A stretch of 64,000 bases of DNA from Epiperipatus broadwayi (GCA_028023455.1 JAQFVV010000030.1:9886876-9950875); one strand, 5' to 3'; counted from the stretch's first letter, positions 48,116 through 58,796 are shown. Notes: generated by a model from the letters alone, not told the origin. A program made the numbers and translations.

Positions 48116-48344
48116 ATATTATTTTTCTTTCTTGTAGAATTTATGTGCTTTGGATTAGAAAGAAGAGCTTTTGGTCCCCTACTCTGAATATTTCTGTGGT
48201 AGACACAGGAAACAGCACCTCTTGCAGCCACATGGGGCATAAGTTGAAAGTACCAACTAAACAAGTTCAATAAATGACATTTTAAAAAAATAAATAAATA
48301 CACAAACATTTGAACATGATAACGATAGCTGAAAATGATCAGAT
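48116..48344. other. A+T-rich sequence, no gene seen
   Basis: No gene or repeat family recognised. Confidence 0.45.
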
Positions 48345-48840
48345 ATGATTAATCCATTACAAGAGGTCTTTATGAGTTTAATCCAGATTGTCTGATTCAT
48401 ATCTCCGCTTCTCTATTTCATCAATTTTTTTCTCATTGATCAACTTCATATGGGGTCTCTTAAAATCCATCATAATATTTTGAAAGCTAGTTGAAATACA
48501 AGATATTTATCTACTATCATTTCTTAAAGTGACTATTATTTATTCTAGTGACATATCTAGCCCTGTACATTTTGGATTCTTAACCTTTTTGATGGTGTCA
48601 GTGATTTGAACTACCATCTCTTTATAATTCTTCATCTTGAGTTTTTTTTATTAAATGGCCAATCTCAGATCTATAAGTTTGCATTATTAAAAATTTATAC
48701 CAAAATACTCCATAGAGATTTAATTCTAATCAATTTATTTCATTATGTTAACACGTATATAATAGATAAACACATAGTTAATTTTTTATTAGTTACAGTT
48801 TTGTGCTTAAACTTTCATTATTAGCTTTTATCATTGCTTT
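48345..48840 (-). mobile_element. Old RTE-related LINE 3' fragment
   Basis: On the minus strand it follows the 3' third of the RTE at 30347-33649 in order. Examples are AGGTCTTTATGAGTTTAATCCA against AGGTCTCTCCAAGTTTAATCCA, GGGGTCTCTTAAAATC, TATTTATCTACTATCATTTC and GACATATCTAGCCC. Similarity is clearly lower than for the other RTE fragments, so it is an older subfamily. Confidence 0.65.
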
Positions 48841-49039
48841 TGTAATCTTTTGTGCAAGTCCAGAATCAGAAGGTTTGAATCTGTCATTTATCAGGTATAT
48901 AAACTTTACTAATTATTAATAAAAGCTAATCAAAATTAGTGATTATTGATCACATGTTTTGTCACTTCAGATATCAAGATAAAGGAGCAATGAAAGTAAT
49001 AGAACTGTGCTGCTATTTTTTGACTTTTACTTTTGTGTC
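48841..49039. other. A+T-rich sequence, no gene seen
   Basis: No gene or repeat family recognised. Confidence 0.45.
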
Positions 49040-49328
49040 TCCACTCTTTATCACATGATCACCATTTCTTATGCTTGCTCATAACTGTTATTAAAACAGG
49101 TGAAACTGTCCATAGAGTAGTGCCATTCAGTGCAAGCCGGAGTAATCAATGGATGCCAGAAGGTTTGTGTATAAAATCTCTATCTAGTGCCTACTCATCC
49201 AATAACCCCAGACTAGTTTCTAGCTTGTGGCTTTCATCAGTGAGGAGCCTTGTATCTGAGAGTACTGCATCTAGATCTTAGGATCTAATGCAAGCACAAG
49301 AAATGGTGATCACGTAATGTTTAGTGGT
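49040..49328 (+). mobile_element. Family A copy A8
   Basis: Antisense from inside the 3' tail (ATCACATGATCACC, about 49050) to about 49285, then a short sense 3' end (GCACAAGAAATGG...TTTAGTGG). Unlike the others, its outer 5' end is not at AAAACAGG but within the tail, and I see no clear target duplication. It carries an intact hammerhead on the minus strand. Confidence 0.8.
49199..49253 (-). ncRNA. Hammerhead ribozyme (family A type), intact core
   Basis: Minus strand: stem I TCCTCA/TGGGGT, core CTGATGA, stem II AGC/GCT with loop CACAA, GAAAC, TA, GTC. Compared with 11946-12000 the outer stem II pair is A-U instead of G-C, a two-sided compensatory change. Confidence 0.78.
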
Positions 49329-50153
49329 TCAATACTGAAGTTATATGTATAAAATGATAAATATAGAAGCTCATATAGAAAATATAAGAAAACGTGTTTT
49401 TAAAAATGATTCTTCTACTATTTATTGTTGCTTCACTTTATAATTGAATGTATTCATTCTTCAAATTATATGTATATTGAAATTATTTTATTGCTTTTTA
49501 ATCTATATTATTTTATGCGGCTGCTAAAGATCTGTTTATTTTTTTTTAAAAAAATTTGAAATGCTAAAATAAATGTTTACAACAGTTTAACTATTTTGAA
49601 GCATTACAATATTACTGAGAGTATTCTCTGGCTTAATTAATATTCAAAATATTCAAAGAAAATGCCAGCAATGAATAATGTTTACAAATAACTATTATGG
49701 ACAGTATCAGGAAAAATTCACATAAATTATTTTGATTTGTACTAGTAATTGCTAAATAATGGTTCTAAAAAAAGTGATAAAAATTATCTATAATGTTGCA
49801 ACACTAGAAATGCTGACGTTCCTTGGATTTTTCATTTGCGATATAAAGATCTAATTTTAATTCTTTAAAAATATGTTATAAACTAGAAAAAAATTAAAAG
49901 CATCTGTTACTCACTATTTTGACAGAACATGATTAAAATATCATTTCAAAACAACAAACATGCTGTAAAACAAAGGAAAATAAATATTCAATTAAATGTA
50001 TTCTATTTATATCTATTCAAACTATTTGTTTTTGTTTTTCTTAAGAATGTTGACTTTATATATGGACCAAAACTATTCAAAAATATATAAACTGAATTTT
50101 ATACTCTTATATTTTATTACAATTGTTTCTAAGTTTAGCACATCATTATAAAT
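49329..50153. other. A+T-rich sequence, no gene seen
   Basis: No gene or repeat family recognised. Confidence 0.55.
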
Positions 50154-50319
50154 AATATTTACTAAGGCAATAAACCTAAAGCATGTGCGGTTGAAAATGC
50201 GAAGGTAGGGACCTCTACAGGTCTTAACCACAAGCTTACACATTGGTTAAGACCTGTAGAGGTCCCTACCTTCGCTTTTTGAATGCACATGCTTTAAGTT
50301 TATTGTCTTAGTAAATATT
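50154..50319. repeat. Near-perfect 76-bp hairpin element
   Basis: The left arm 50154-50230 and right arm 50244-50319 are inverted copies with about eight differences, clustered in the middle of the arms. The inner 35 bp (GCGAAGGTAGGGACCTCTAC and the GGTCTTAACCA after it) are identical. The loop is 13 bp. The arms are more GC-rich than the surroundings. No protein, no clear target duplication and no other copy in the window. Confidence 0.85.
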
Positions 50320-50414
50320 ACGTAATCAATGTGCGTTAAATAAATTTATAATCACATCATTATAATTAAAGGCTACTTGTAAACAAGTATAAATATTGAA
50401 TTCCAGAAGATGAA
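50320..50414. other. Short spacer, nothing recognised
   Basis: A+T-rich. Confidence 0.45.
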
Positions 50415-50505
50415 AAATAAAAAGACAAATCATCATCATCAACTATCATCAATCCACTGCAGGATGAAGGTCTGTTCAAGTTGAATCCATTTAAGGACAA
50501 ATAAT
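50415..50505 (-). mobile_element. Very short RTE 3' fragment
   Basis: Minus strand: about 50 bp of RTE 3' end (TGGATTCAACTTGAACAGAC, CTTCATCCTGCAGTGGATTG) plus the ATG-repeat tail. GACAAAT flanks it on both sides. A strongly 5'-truncated insertion. Confidence 0.8.
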
Positions 50506-50694
50506 AACAATAAAACATTAATGAATAATTTTCTAGTAATTACATAAACCAATCCATGAGATGCAAATATGCCCATTTGCATAATGTCCTGGTCCTATGC
50601 TCTAGTTATAGGAATATTTTAAACATTTTTGCAGTGAATTTACTTTTTTAAATATTTCAATATCTTGTATTTGTCTGAAAGTTTGTGATAATAA

Positions 50695-52310
50695 CATTTT
50701 ATTTGTAATTATAAGTTGGATTATTTCCTTCATCTGGAATTAATTGTTAAATATTTTTAGAAAAATTAACACTTTTATTTAAATTTTTTAAATACCTTCA
50801 GATTTAAAACAGGCAAAACTCTCCATACAGTACCACCACTCAGTGCAAGCCAGAGTAATCAATGAGTGCCAGAAGGCTTGTGCATAAAATCCCTATCTAG
50901 TGCCTACTCATCCAATATCTCCAAACTAGTTTCTAGCTTGTGGCTTTCATCAATGAGGAGTCTTGGATCTGAGAGCACTGCACCTAGATTTTAAGATTTA
51001 ATGCAACCCTCCAGCAACCACCTTTTATCTCTATTTAACTTCAAAACTATGAGCCTAAAATTGAAAACCTAATATTTTAATCCAAGCTCATTAGCTTATA
51101 TAGTCATATAGGTCTGAACTCAACTCAGTTGCCATATATTTTGGTGTATTTGGTTCTTTAATAACCATGGCCACCGATTGGTATTAAACCACTAAACATC
51201 ACATGAACACCATTTCTTATGCTTGATCATAACTGTTATTAAAACAAGCAAAACTCTCCATAAAGTAGTGCCACTCAGTGCAAGTCAGAGTAATCAATGA
51301 ATGCCAGAAGGCTTGTGCATAAAATTCCTATCTAGTACCTACTCATCCAATATCCCCAAACTAGTTAGGGATTTTATGCACAAGTCTTCTGGCATCCATT
51401 GACTATTCTGGCTTGAATGGTACTGCTGTAGGAAGAGTTTTGCCTGTTTTAATAACAGTTATGAGCAAGCATAAGAAAGGGTGATCATGTGATGTTTAGT
51501 AGTTTAATACCTTCAGATGTTTAGTAGTAGTACATAAATTAGTCTAAACATAGTATTTCATATGGCATTATTCTTACTTCTTTAGTTGTTCTGGTCTGAT
51601 CAGTGACAGTTCTAGCATAGGAATTAAATCTGGTATCTTTAAATTCTGAATACAGAATTTAAGGTGATTCTCTAACCAATCAGGTTATTCAAGGTAACTG
51701 TCAGAAGAAATGGTATATACATATGAGAGTGTTTATTAAATATAAGCCTAATGAATGACTTCCAAATATGAATTACCACACTAGATTAATTTATAGGGCA
51801 ATTTTTCATTTTTATTTGATCAATTTCCTTACATTTTTTTACTTTACATTTTCCTCTATTTCTAATATTCTTGTCTTTCTGCAATAAAATATATTTCCAT
51901 TAATATATACATTATCCGCTGTTCTCTTAATTTAAGTAAAATAGAAAAATCAGGAGGGATTTTAAAGATAAATATATAAAAAATTTCTACTGATTATTGT
52001 TTTTGCATAACAGTCTAATTGATTATAATGTCACATTAAATTCAATGATAAACAATCTTAAGATCCCAGATGTGGCTTTCAAGGCTAATACTATTTCTAA
52101 TCAAATTAGCCAACACCTGAAAAAGGGAGGAGAATAATGACGCTTGAATATTGTGATATGTATTAATATGTTTGCTATTATTTGAAAAGTAGTTTAAATT
52201 ATTCTAAAGACATTTAACAATTAATTCTAATTGATGAAAATAGACTAACACATAATTCAAAACTTCACTATCTTGTATAAATATAGTTCTTTATTATATT
52301 TTATCCTGAG
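50695..52310. repeat. Family D inverted pair, split by family A copy A9
   Basis: An antisense family D copy (50695-50790, continued 51519-51720) faces a sense copy (about 51935-52310). Both show the family blocks: TTGTAATTATAAGTTGGA and GGCATTATTC in the antisense arm, and CTAATCAAATTAGCCAACACC, GAGGAGAATAATGAC and GATGAAAATAGACTAACACATAATT in the sense arm. A9 sits inside the antisense arm, so it is younger than the pair. Confidence 0.6.
50791..51518 (+). mobile_element. Family A foldback copy A9 with 13-bp target duplication
   Basis: The element at 50804-51505 is flanked by AATACCTTCAGAT (50791-50803, 51506-51518). It starts TTAAAACAGG and reads antisense through a whole unit to its head (GGCCACCGATTGG). 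It passes directly into the antisense 3' tail of a second unit (TATTAAACCACTAAACATC, about 51185), and at CAAACTAGT/TAGGGATTT (about 51366) switches to sense and ends at the normal 3' end. Its ribozyme (50912-50966 minus) has TTGATGA, so it is damaged. Confidence 0.88.
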
Positions 52311-52433
52311 TGACATCTTCCCAACAAAAGCAGTTAATATTTCAATTCTTTAGTGAACCTTTAAGATTATGTAGCACAAATGGAGTGTACCTTTCATGAA
52401 AACCACTTTAAATTCATTAAGAAAGTACAATTT
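52311..52433. other. Short spacer, nothing recognised
   Basis: A+T-rich. Confidence 0.45.
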
Positions 52434-52775
52434 TTATAAATGAAGAGCTTTGCTAGTTGCTCAACAAGCTTTGTGATAAATGCTTAAAAAGAGAAAGCAT
52501 TTAAAATATCTCTATCAGAAACCACGCTCAAATCCCAGACCAATGGTTTCATGCTTTGGCACTCCTCAGTGAGGCTCTAGGGTAGTTTCAGATACTAGAT
52601 CTAAAAATACCAACCCAAAGCAATCTAGTGTCTGAAACTATCCTAGCACCTCACTCAGGAGTTCCAAAGCACAAAACCATTGGTCTGGCTTTGGGTGTAG
52701 TTTCTGATAGAGATATTTTAAATGCTTTCTCTTGCTAAGCATTTATCACAAAGCTTGTTGAGCAACTATCAAAGC
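52434..52775 (-). mobile_element. Family E foldback copy E2
   Basis: The arms 52440-52605 and 52622-52770 are inverted copies over about 150 bp, from AGCTTTGCTAGTTGCTC outside to TACTAGATCTAAAAATACC inside. The left arm holds an intact ribozyme on the minus strand. The right arm holds a decayed one (52645-52690 plus; CTCAGGA and AAAAC). Confidence 0.82.
52531..52576 (-). ncRNA. Hammerhead ribozyme (family E type), intact core
   Basis: Minus strand: stem I CTCA with TGGG (four pairs), core CTGAGGA, stem II GTGC/GCAT with loop CAAA (outer pair G-U), GAAAC, stem III CC/GG with loop ATT, triplet GTC. Confidence 0.7.
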
Positions 52776-52946
52776 ATTTTGTGTATATTTTACAAGCTTA
52801 AAAAAATGGGATTGTGTGATATATGATTCTATTTTTTATTTTTTAGTACTATTTTTAGAATGCTCTTTGTTTATATTTTACAAGCTTAAAAAAGAAATGG
52901 GATCGTATGATATATGACTCTATTTTTTATTTTTTAGTATTATTTT
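52776..52946. repeat. Tandem duplication of about 86 bp next to E2
   Basis: The block from TATATTTTACAAGCTTAAAA through GATATATGA.TCTATTTTTT to ATTTTTAGAATG occurs at about 52784-52860 and again at about 52870-52944 with few differences. Part of it (TATATGACTCTATTTTTTAT) is also present inverted in E1, so it derives from family E. Confidence 0.8.
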
Positions 52947-53329
52947 TAGAATGTCTAACTGTTTTTAACATCACATGCCCAATCCAATCATAAATAGCCT
53001 TTATAAAAGTAGGACTTTATCATATTCAAAAAGCTGAATGGTTTTATGATCTTGACATACTCTTAAAGAACATCCCTTGATTAGAATTTTTTAATATCAT
53101 TGTATTACATTGATAGATAATACAGATATCATTTGCATACAATAAGTTGGGCAAAGAACAACTGTACATACAATTTATTTAGTTGTAGTAGTTATAAGTC
53201 TATGATAAAATACCTCATTTATTTAAAAATTCAAATTCAGTACCATCATACTGGAGTTTGCATTGTTCTTCTACATCCAAGTCTGTTTTTTACCTAAAAA
53301 GCTAACAAGGTGTTTATGCTGCATCTATA
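52947..53329. other. A+T-rich sequence, no gene seen
   Basis: No gene or repeat family recognised. Confidence 0.5.
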
Positions 53330-54060
53330 CATTGGACTATTCCCATCTACTAATATTAAATATCTAAGAAAAATTTTAAACTTTATTTAAATGTTCCAAT
53401 AATATTCAACTGATAGTAATAGGACACAGTTTAGTATATACACAAGATTTCAAATGGCATTATTCTCCTCTCTTCTTCAAGTGTTGCCAGCCTGACCAGT
53501 GGCAATAGCAGACCATGTATGTACCAATGAACATGTTTAATTGGGAAAATACAAAAATATTGGATAGAGAGGAAAAGATACAGAGAAGAAAATTAAAAGT
53601 AGCTGTTCATATGACAATGGCAGATAATCTCATAAGTCAATCTAGTATGACTATACATAATGTCTGGAACCACTAATTAACTTTGCTCTTATGAAAAAAT
53701 GAAGAAATCAAGAGGAATTTTATAGATAAGAATATAAAATTTCTATTAACTGTGGCCTTTGGCAGGATGGCTCAGTTGATTAGAGTGTTACCTTAAAATT
53801 CAATATTCAAGAATCTAAGAGTCCAGATTCTATTCCCATGTTACTACTGACACTGGTCAAACCAGCAACCCAGCAACATATGAAAAAGAGAGAGAAGAAT
53901 AATACTACTTAAAATATCATGTATATACTAACCTGTATGCTATTACTATCAGGTAAATGTAATTGAAAAATTTTAAACTTTTTCTCAAGACATTCAATAT
54001 TTAATATTAGATGATGAAAATAGTTAACATGCAAATGCAACACAATGTAATTAAGTTCAT
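53330..54060. repeat. Family D inverted pair (best copy)
   Basis: The antisense arm 53330-53520 and sense arm about 53835-54060 are inverted copies (GCATTATTCTCCTCTCTTC against GAGAGAAGAATAATAC, ATTCAACTGATAGTAATAGG against TATTACTATCAGGTAAATG, TTTAAACTTT blocks). The sense copy begins with a tRNA-like head at 53763: GGCAGGATGGCTCAGTTGAT, then a B-box-like CCAGATTCTATTCCCATG at about 53823. Family D may therefore be an old tRNA-derived SINE. Confidence 0.6.
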
Positions 54061-54322
54061 TCATAAGACAAAAGTTATGGACAAAAGTCTTTATAGGTTA
54101 CATTTGAAATATTAAGAACATTCTATGGAGTATATTTTGAATTTGCAAGAACAGAATAATCATATACTTGCTATAAATCTAGAAACCAAAAGGATGAAAT
54201 AGTTTTGTTTTTGCTTTTAACCAGTTCAAATTAAAACAGAAATATTAAACCTATATCACAATTTTACACTTCTTTCATAAAGCTACCTATAAACTGTTCA
54301 AAAACTTATAAAAATAGAAAAC
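54061..54322. other. A+T-rich sequence, no gene seen
   Basis: No gene or repeat family recognised. Confidence 0.45.
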
Positions 54323-54537
54323 AAAGATAAAGACATGACCCTCAACTATCTATGCTATCTCATACTGCTGACACTCTTGATCACACACATGTTGAGTGTG
54401 TCAGCAGTATGAGATAGCATGGATAGTTGAGGGTCATGTGAAAGTCTGAGTTCAAACCCCCTCTATATTACATATTGAAGTGCGGGTATGAAAAATCCTG
54501 TACTGTAGAGAAAAAAATTATATATTAAAGATAAAGA
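54323..54537 (+). mobile_element. Family C asymmetric foldback (copy 4) with 11-bp target duplication
   Basis: The element at 54334-54526 lies between AAAGATAAAGA repeats (54323-54333, 54527-54537). It starts with an inverted piece (CATGACCCTCAACTATC, about 54334-54395) joined head-to-head to a sense unit, and ends with the normal family C 3' end, including GAGTTCAAACCCC. The layout is the same as in family A: inverted 5' arm, sense body, single-copy 3' tail, target duplication. Confidence 0.88.
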
Positions 54538-55499
54538 TAATACAATTCTTGTTTAACACTAATTTTCATTTTGAATAAACAATGATATTACTTGTCTTTC
54601 CATCATGTTGAAATTATTATAATATGAATTAACTTCAGTTGACAATCAATTAATTTCAAAAATTTGCTATAAATCTTTGAATAATTGATGATCAAATCAT
54701 GAAGACAATATTCTTGGATTTACCTAGCAATAAAAGATATGATTAAGGCAATTCTTTGTACTTTAAAGTCATGTTGACTAAGCAGTAACTATTCATTGAA
54801 GACTGATAACATAAAATAGCAATGGTATATTTTATAAATTGAAATCATGGCAGCATTTTAAATTTAAAATCAAATATCGTGGCTTTATTTAAGTCTAAAA
54901 ATTTCCATTATTTTTGAAGATTAACACATGTTCACCATATTTTCAAACTTTTTCAGGTACCTCATCAGTATCTGGAGATGTTTCATTTTTAGAAATATAA
55001 AAAATAGTTTTATCTTTGTTAAGCTAGATATTTTTGTTCCATAATATAAATAGATCTTTAAAATCTGTCATTTCCTTTCCATAATTCAAAATATAATTAA
55101 AATATTCCCTCTAGTAATTTAACATGTCATTGTAATTGCATAAAATTGTACAATTCATGAGTTTAATTAGAATGTAATATATATATATATATATATCATT
55201 TTTCAGATATATTTGTTACTTTTAATGAGTCAAAAAAGAGATCTAAATTGATCAATTTCAGTGAACATTTTTATCATCTTTGCAATTTTAAATCCACCAA
55301 TCAAGTTTAAGACTTCTTGTCTGTGATTCAATTTCTGTTCTTAAATGTCTTCATTGCTTATTCAATTTATTTTTCTGCTTAGCAGAAAATGTTTGAGTCA
55401 TTAATAGTAAAACTTATTAAAGAACTGTTTCTTTTAGTAAATAGAAGACTAGGTTTATTTGCATTTTCACTGCATCCCTTAAGAGAATTCTCTTAAGGT
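54538..55499. other. A+T-rich sequence, no gene seen
   Basis: AT-dinucleotide run at 55178-55196. No gene. Confidence 0.55.
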
Positions 55500-55908
55500 A
55501 TGTATTGTACATAAAACAGGCACAACTTACTATACATATTGCCACACACAACAAGCTAGAGTAATCAATGGATACCAGAAGGTTTGTGCATAAAATCCCA
55601 TCTAGTGCCTACTCATCCAATATCCCCAGACTAGTTTATGGCTTGTTGACCTTTGTCAGTGAGAAGTCTTGGATCTGAGAGCACTGTACCTAGATTCAAA
55701 GCTCCTCACTGGTGAAGACCACAAGCTAGAAACTAGTCTGGGATATTGGATGAGTAGGCACTAGATGGAGATTTTATGCACAAGCTTCTGGCATAAATTG
55801 ATTACTCTAGTTTGCTGTGTGTGGCAATATGTATAGTGAGTTTTGCCTGTTTTAACAACAGTTAAGCACAAGCATAAGAAATGATGGTCATGTGATGTAT
55901 TGTACATA
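55500..55908 (+). mobile_element. Family A foldback copy A10 with 14-bp target duplication
   Basis: The element at 55514-55894 lies between ATGTATTGTACATA repeats (55500-55513, 55895-55908). The 5' end is AAACAGG, the inversion junction is at ACCTAGATT/CAAAGCTCC (about 55696), and the end is at TCATGTG. Both arms carry the CTATACATATTGCCACACAC variant also found in A1. Both hammerheads are broken (CTGACAA; CTGGTGA). Confidence 0.88.
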
Positions 55909-56239
55909 TCAATAAATATATTCTTCAATAACATGATAAAATTGCAATTCAAAAAAGTGTAAAAGGATTTGAATTTCAATATTGTATATGAAGATAGCAG
56001 AAATAAAGGAAAGGAAGAAGAAAAGTGTTTAGAAGGATTATATACAGATTAACATGACAAACCTGAAAACTTAAATTGTCAATTTTAAAATTATACTTCT
56101 TAAGGTATAAACTTCAAATTTTATAGAAATATAATTGAAATAAAATCAATTTTAATTTAACTACTACTATATTCTTAGAATATGATAATTTGATTTGTCC
56201 AACAACCAGCAACTTAAATATTGATGTAATGTAAACTGC
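55909..56239. other. A+T-rich sequence, no gene seen
   Basis: No gene or repeat family recognised. Confidence 0.5.
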
Positions 56240-56500
56240 TTTTGCATTACGATTCCTGCCTACATTTTTTTGAGTATGTATGTGTCTCTCCAAAATCATA
56301 TGATTTTTTTATGAAGGAAATGTTCATAATAGTCAATTCATGTATTTTCCAAAATCTTAATAGCAACAGACTTCTTAAGATTACAGTAGGAACAGCATTA
56401 CAACATTGGAGTGATATTTTTACTATTCCTACCAACATGTTCATTGAAATTTCCCACATGAAAAATGAATTATTTAGATAGAATTGAAGTAGTAACATAA
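56240..56500 (-). pseudogene. Possible LINE endonuclease remnant
   Basis: One minus-strand frame reads HVGNFNEHVGRNSK near 56465-56425, resembling the GDFNxHVG metal-site motif of LINE APE endonucleases. It is followed by IDYYEHFLHKKIIWFWR, comparable to the xxxTWFKKR segment that normally follows. Stops and the lost Asp (GNFN) show it is dead. The longest open frame on this strand (56247-56507) is in a different frame and is not itself meaningful. Confidence 0.35.
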
Positions 56501-56507
56501 TCAGCAA

Positions 56508-57752
56508 GGAATAAAATGTTTCTTTCTTTGAAAACTTTGATTCTAATGTTGAAGCATAAAAACTTATAAAATGTGAATAGATATTACTGCGAAAACCATG
56601 TTTTAATAACTATTAGCTGTTTATTAATACATCTAAGACTGCTCTTCCTAAAAAATATCTATCTGTTTCCTATGGATCATTATAATATAGTATATGAATA
56701 TGTATGCATGCCATTGTCTATTACACAAATAAAAAAAAAATTGAAATATAAAGTTTAACAGATGTTTTTAAATTTTTAAGTATTATAAATAGGGATGTAA
56801 ATATCTATATTTATTAACAAAACTACTTTAGATAATAATTAATATTTTTTACCCTGTTATAAAAACTATCATAATGATTACTAATGCTCATAGAATAAGT
56901 TATTCTCACATTTTAATTAAATGCTGTTACATTAAAATCAAAATTTTATAATATAAACCAATATTTATTATATAAAAATGCTTTGAAAATTTTTAATTAA
57001 CTCATTATTTTTAGATATTATCATTGCAGGATGATTTTTCAGAGTTTAATCCAGTTTTACTTTTAAAGAGAAAGTTTATCCTACTTATAGCTATTCTAAA
57101 ATATTATTAGATGCATTTACATACACTTTTTTAAAATTAGTTATTTGACAAACATAACATAACATTTGTTTTCAAAGTTCTATATTAGATTATGTTTTAC
57201 CATTAATTGACATATATACAGTAGTGTACATAAATAAATAATAATTTCAAAGTGAGTTTAAACAATCAATACATTTACATTTCTAATATCTTTATTAATT
57301 TAATTTTGTATTTAATTTTCTTGTTTGTAGTCTTGTTTAAAATTATATTTATTGCTATTAAGTTTATTTTAAATCATTATTTAAACCTATCACATTTCTT
57401 TTACTTTAAAAGCAATATTTGTAATTTATTTCATACTAAAATTTTCAAATCTTCATTCTCAGGTCTTTAATAATGTTATTAATTAATTACTCAACAACAT
57501 AATAATAAAACTAAATTTTCTATTAATGATGATGATTAACAATAATGTTCATAAGTGATTCAATTATTATTTTGAAATATTTTCTGTGGGATTAAAATAA
57601 TCTTTTTTACTTACACTAATTACAGGCTATTAATATTTTTTAACGTTTTCCCAAAAGCAAACTGCAAAAATTTCCATAATAAAAAGATTTTCTTCCTAGT
57701 AATATTTTTAAATGAAGTTTTATAAATTAAATTTTATGTACTAAATAATACA
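56508..57752. other. A+T-rich sequence, no gene seen
   Basis: A weak RTE-like scrap (CATTGCAGGATGATTTTTCA and GAGTTTAATCCAG, about 57025-57050) is the only resemblance noticed. Confidence 0.5.
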
Positions 57753-57958
57753 ACAGGCATGTCATCATCATCATCATCATCAACAACTAATATCAATCCA
57801 CTGCAGGATGACGGTCTCTTCAAGTTCAATCCATCTCCGATCTTTAGCTTCTCTTCTCCACATCACCCCTGCACACTTTCTTATTTCATCCACCCATCTT
57901 ACATGTGGTCTCTTTCTGGGTCTTTTACAATCTCTTGGAATCCAGTTTACAGGCATGT
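57753..57958 (-). mobile_element. 5'-truncated RTE LINE copy with 10-bp target duplication
   Basis: ACAGGCATGT flanks the copy (57753-57762, 57949-57958). On the minus strand it contains the last ~165 bp of the RTE frame (from ACTGGATTCCAAGAG) and the ATG-repeat tail. It is near-identical to the full-length element, so a recent insertion. Confidence 0.9.
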
Positions 57959-58334
57959 AAAATGGACTTTATAATTATTTAACAAATATTAGAAAAAAGT
58001 AGAATATACATTTTTAAATTTTTTTTTATATGCTTATTTAATATTTTCTCTTTTTTAATTTATTTAGTAAGGGTCTGCAATCCTTTATAAAAAAACATTT
58101 GTCAAAATATTAATTTATATTTGCAATTTTGATCAGGTTTAAATGTTCTCTTCCAAATATTTGAATTAGTATTCACTAAAATATGATGTGCACAACATTA
58201 GAGGAGAGTTGAAAAAAATTCAGAGGAGAATAAGAAAACTATAATTAATAAATGTTGGCTTTAAATATAATGTGAATTATGTATTCTTAAAAGAATAATA
58301 AATATCACAATTAAATAATCTTTTGCAATAATTA
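57959..58334. other. A+T-rich sequence, no gene seen
   Basis: No gene or repeat family recognised. Confidence 0.5.
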
Positions 58335-58665
58335 GATAGTACATTGTACAGGCTTAAACCTGCATTTATATATGTAATATATGCGGGGTTCGAACTCAGA
58401 TTTTCACACGACCCACCACTCTCAGTGCCATCTCATATTGCTGACCCACCTGATCACACACATGTTGAAAAGATAAATAATCACCAATATACGTATTTCA
58501 TGCTAAACCAGCAATCATCAGTTGGTCTAGATTACTATCCTCACACATATATATATATAATCAGTACTCAGCTTTATATTAAGATAGCCAATCTTTATAC
58601 TTTAATGGACAGGCTTCAAACTATTCCAACTCACAACTCTTTAGCCTTCCATATGGTAAAATGAG
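58335..58665 (-). mobile_element. Family C repeat copy 5 (long form)
   Basis: Minus-strand counterpart of the long copy at 36495. The B-box-like GAGTTCGAACCCC (58385-58397 reversed) is better preserved here than there. TTCATGCTAAACCAGCAATC and GGACAGGCTTCAA mark the long-form 5' part. The open frame over it is incidental. Confidence 0.72.
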
Positions 58666-58796
58666 TTCTTAATAATAAAAAAGTTATTTATCTTATTTAG
58701 ATATATAAATGTTAATTTTATTTTATTTTTCAGCATTTATATATTTTTCTTCTTTTTCTTATCAGTTAAAGACAATATAATTAGCAAAAAGTAATC

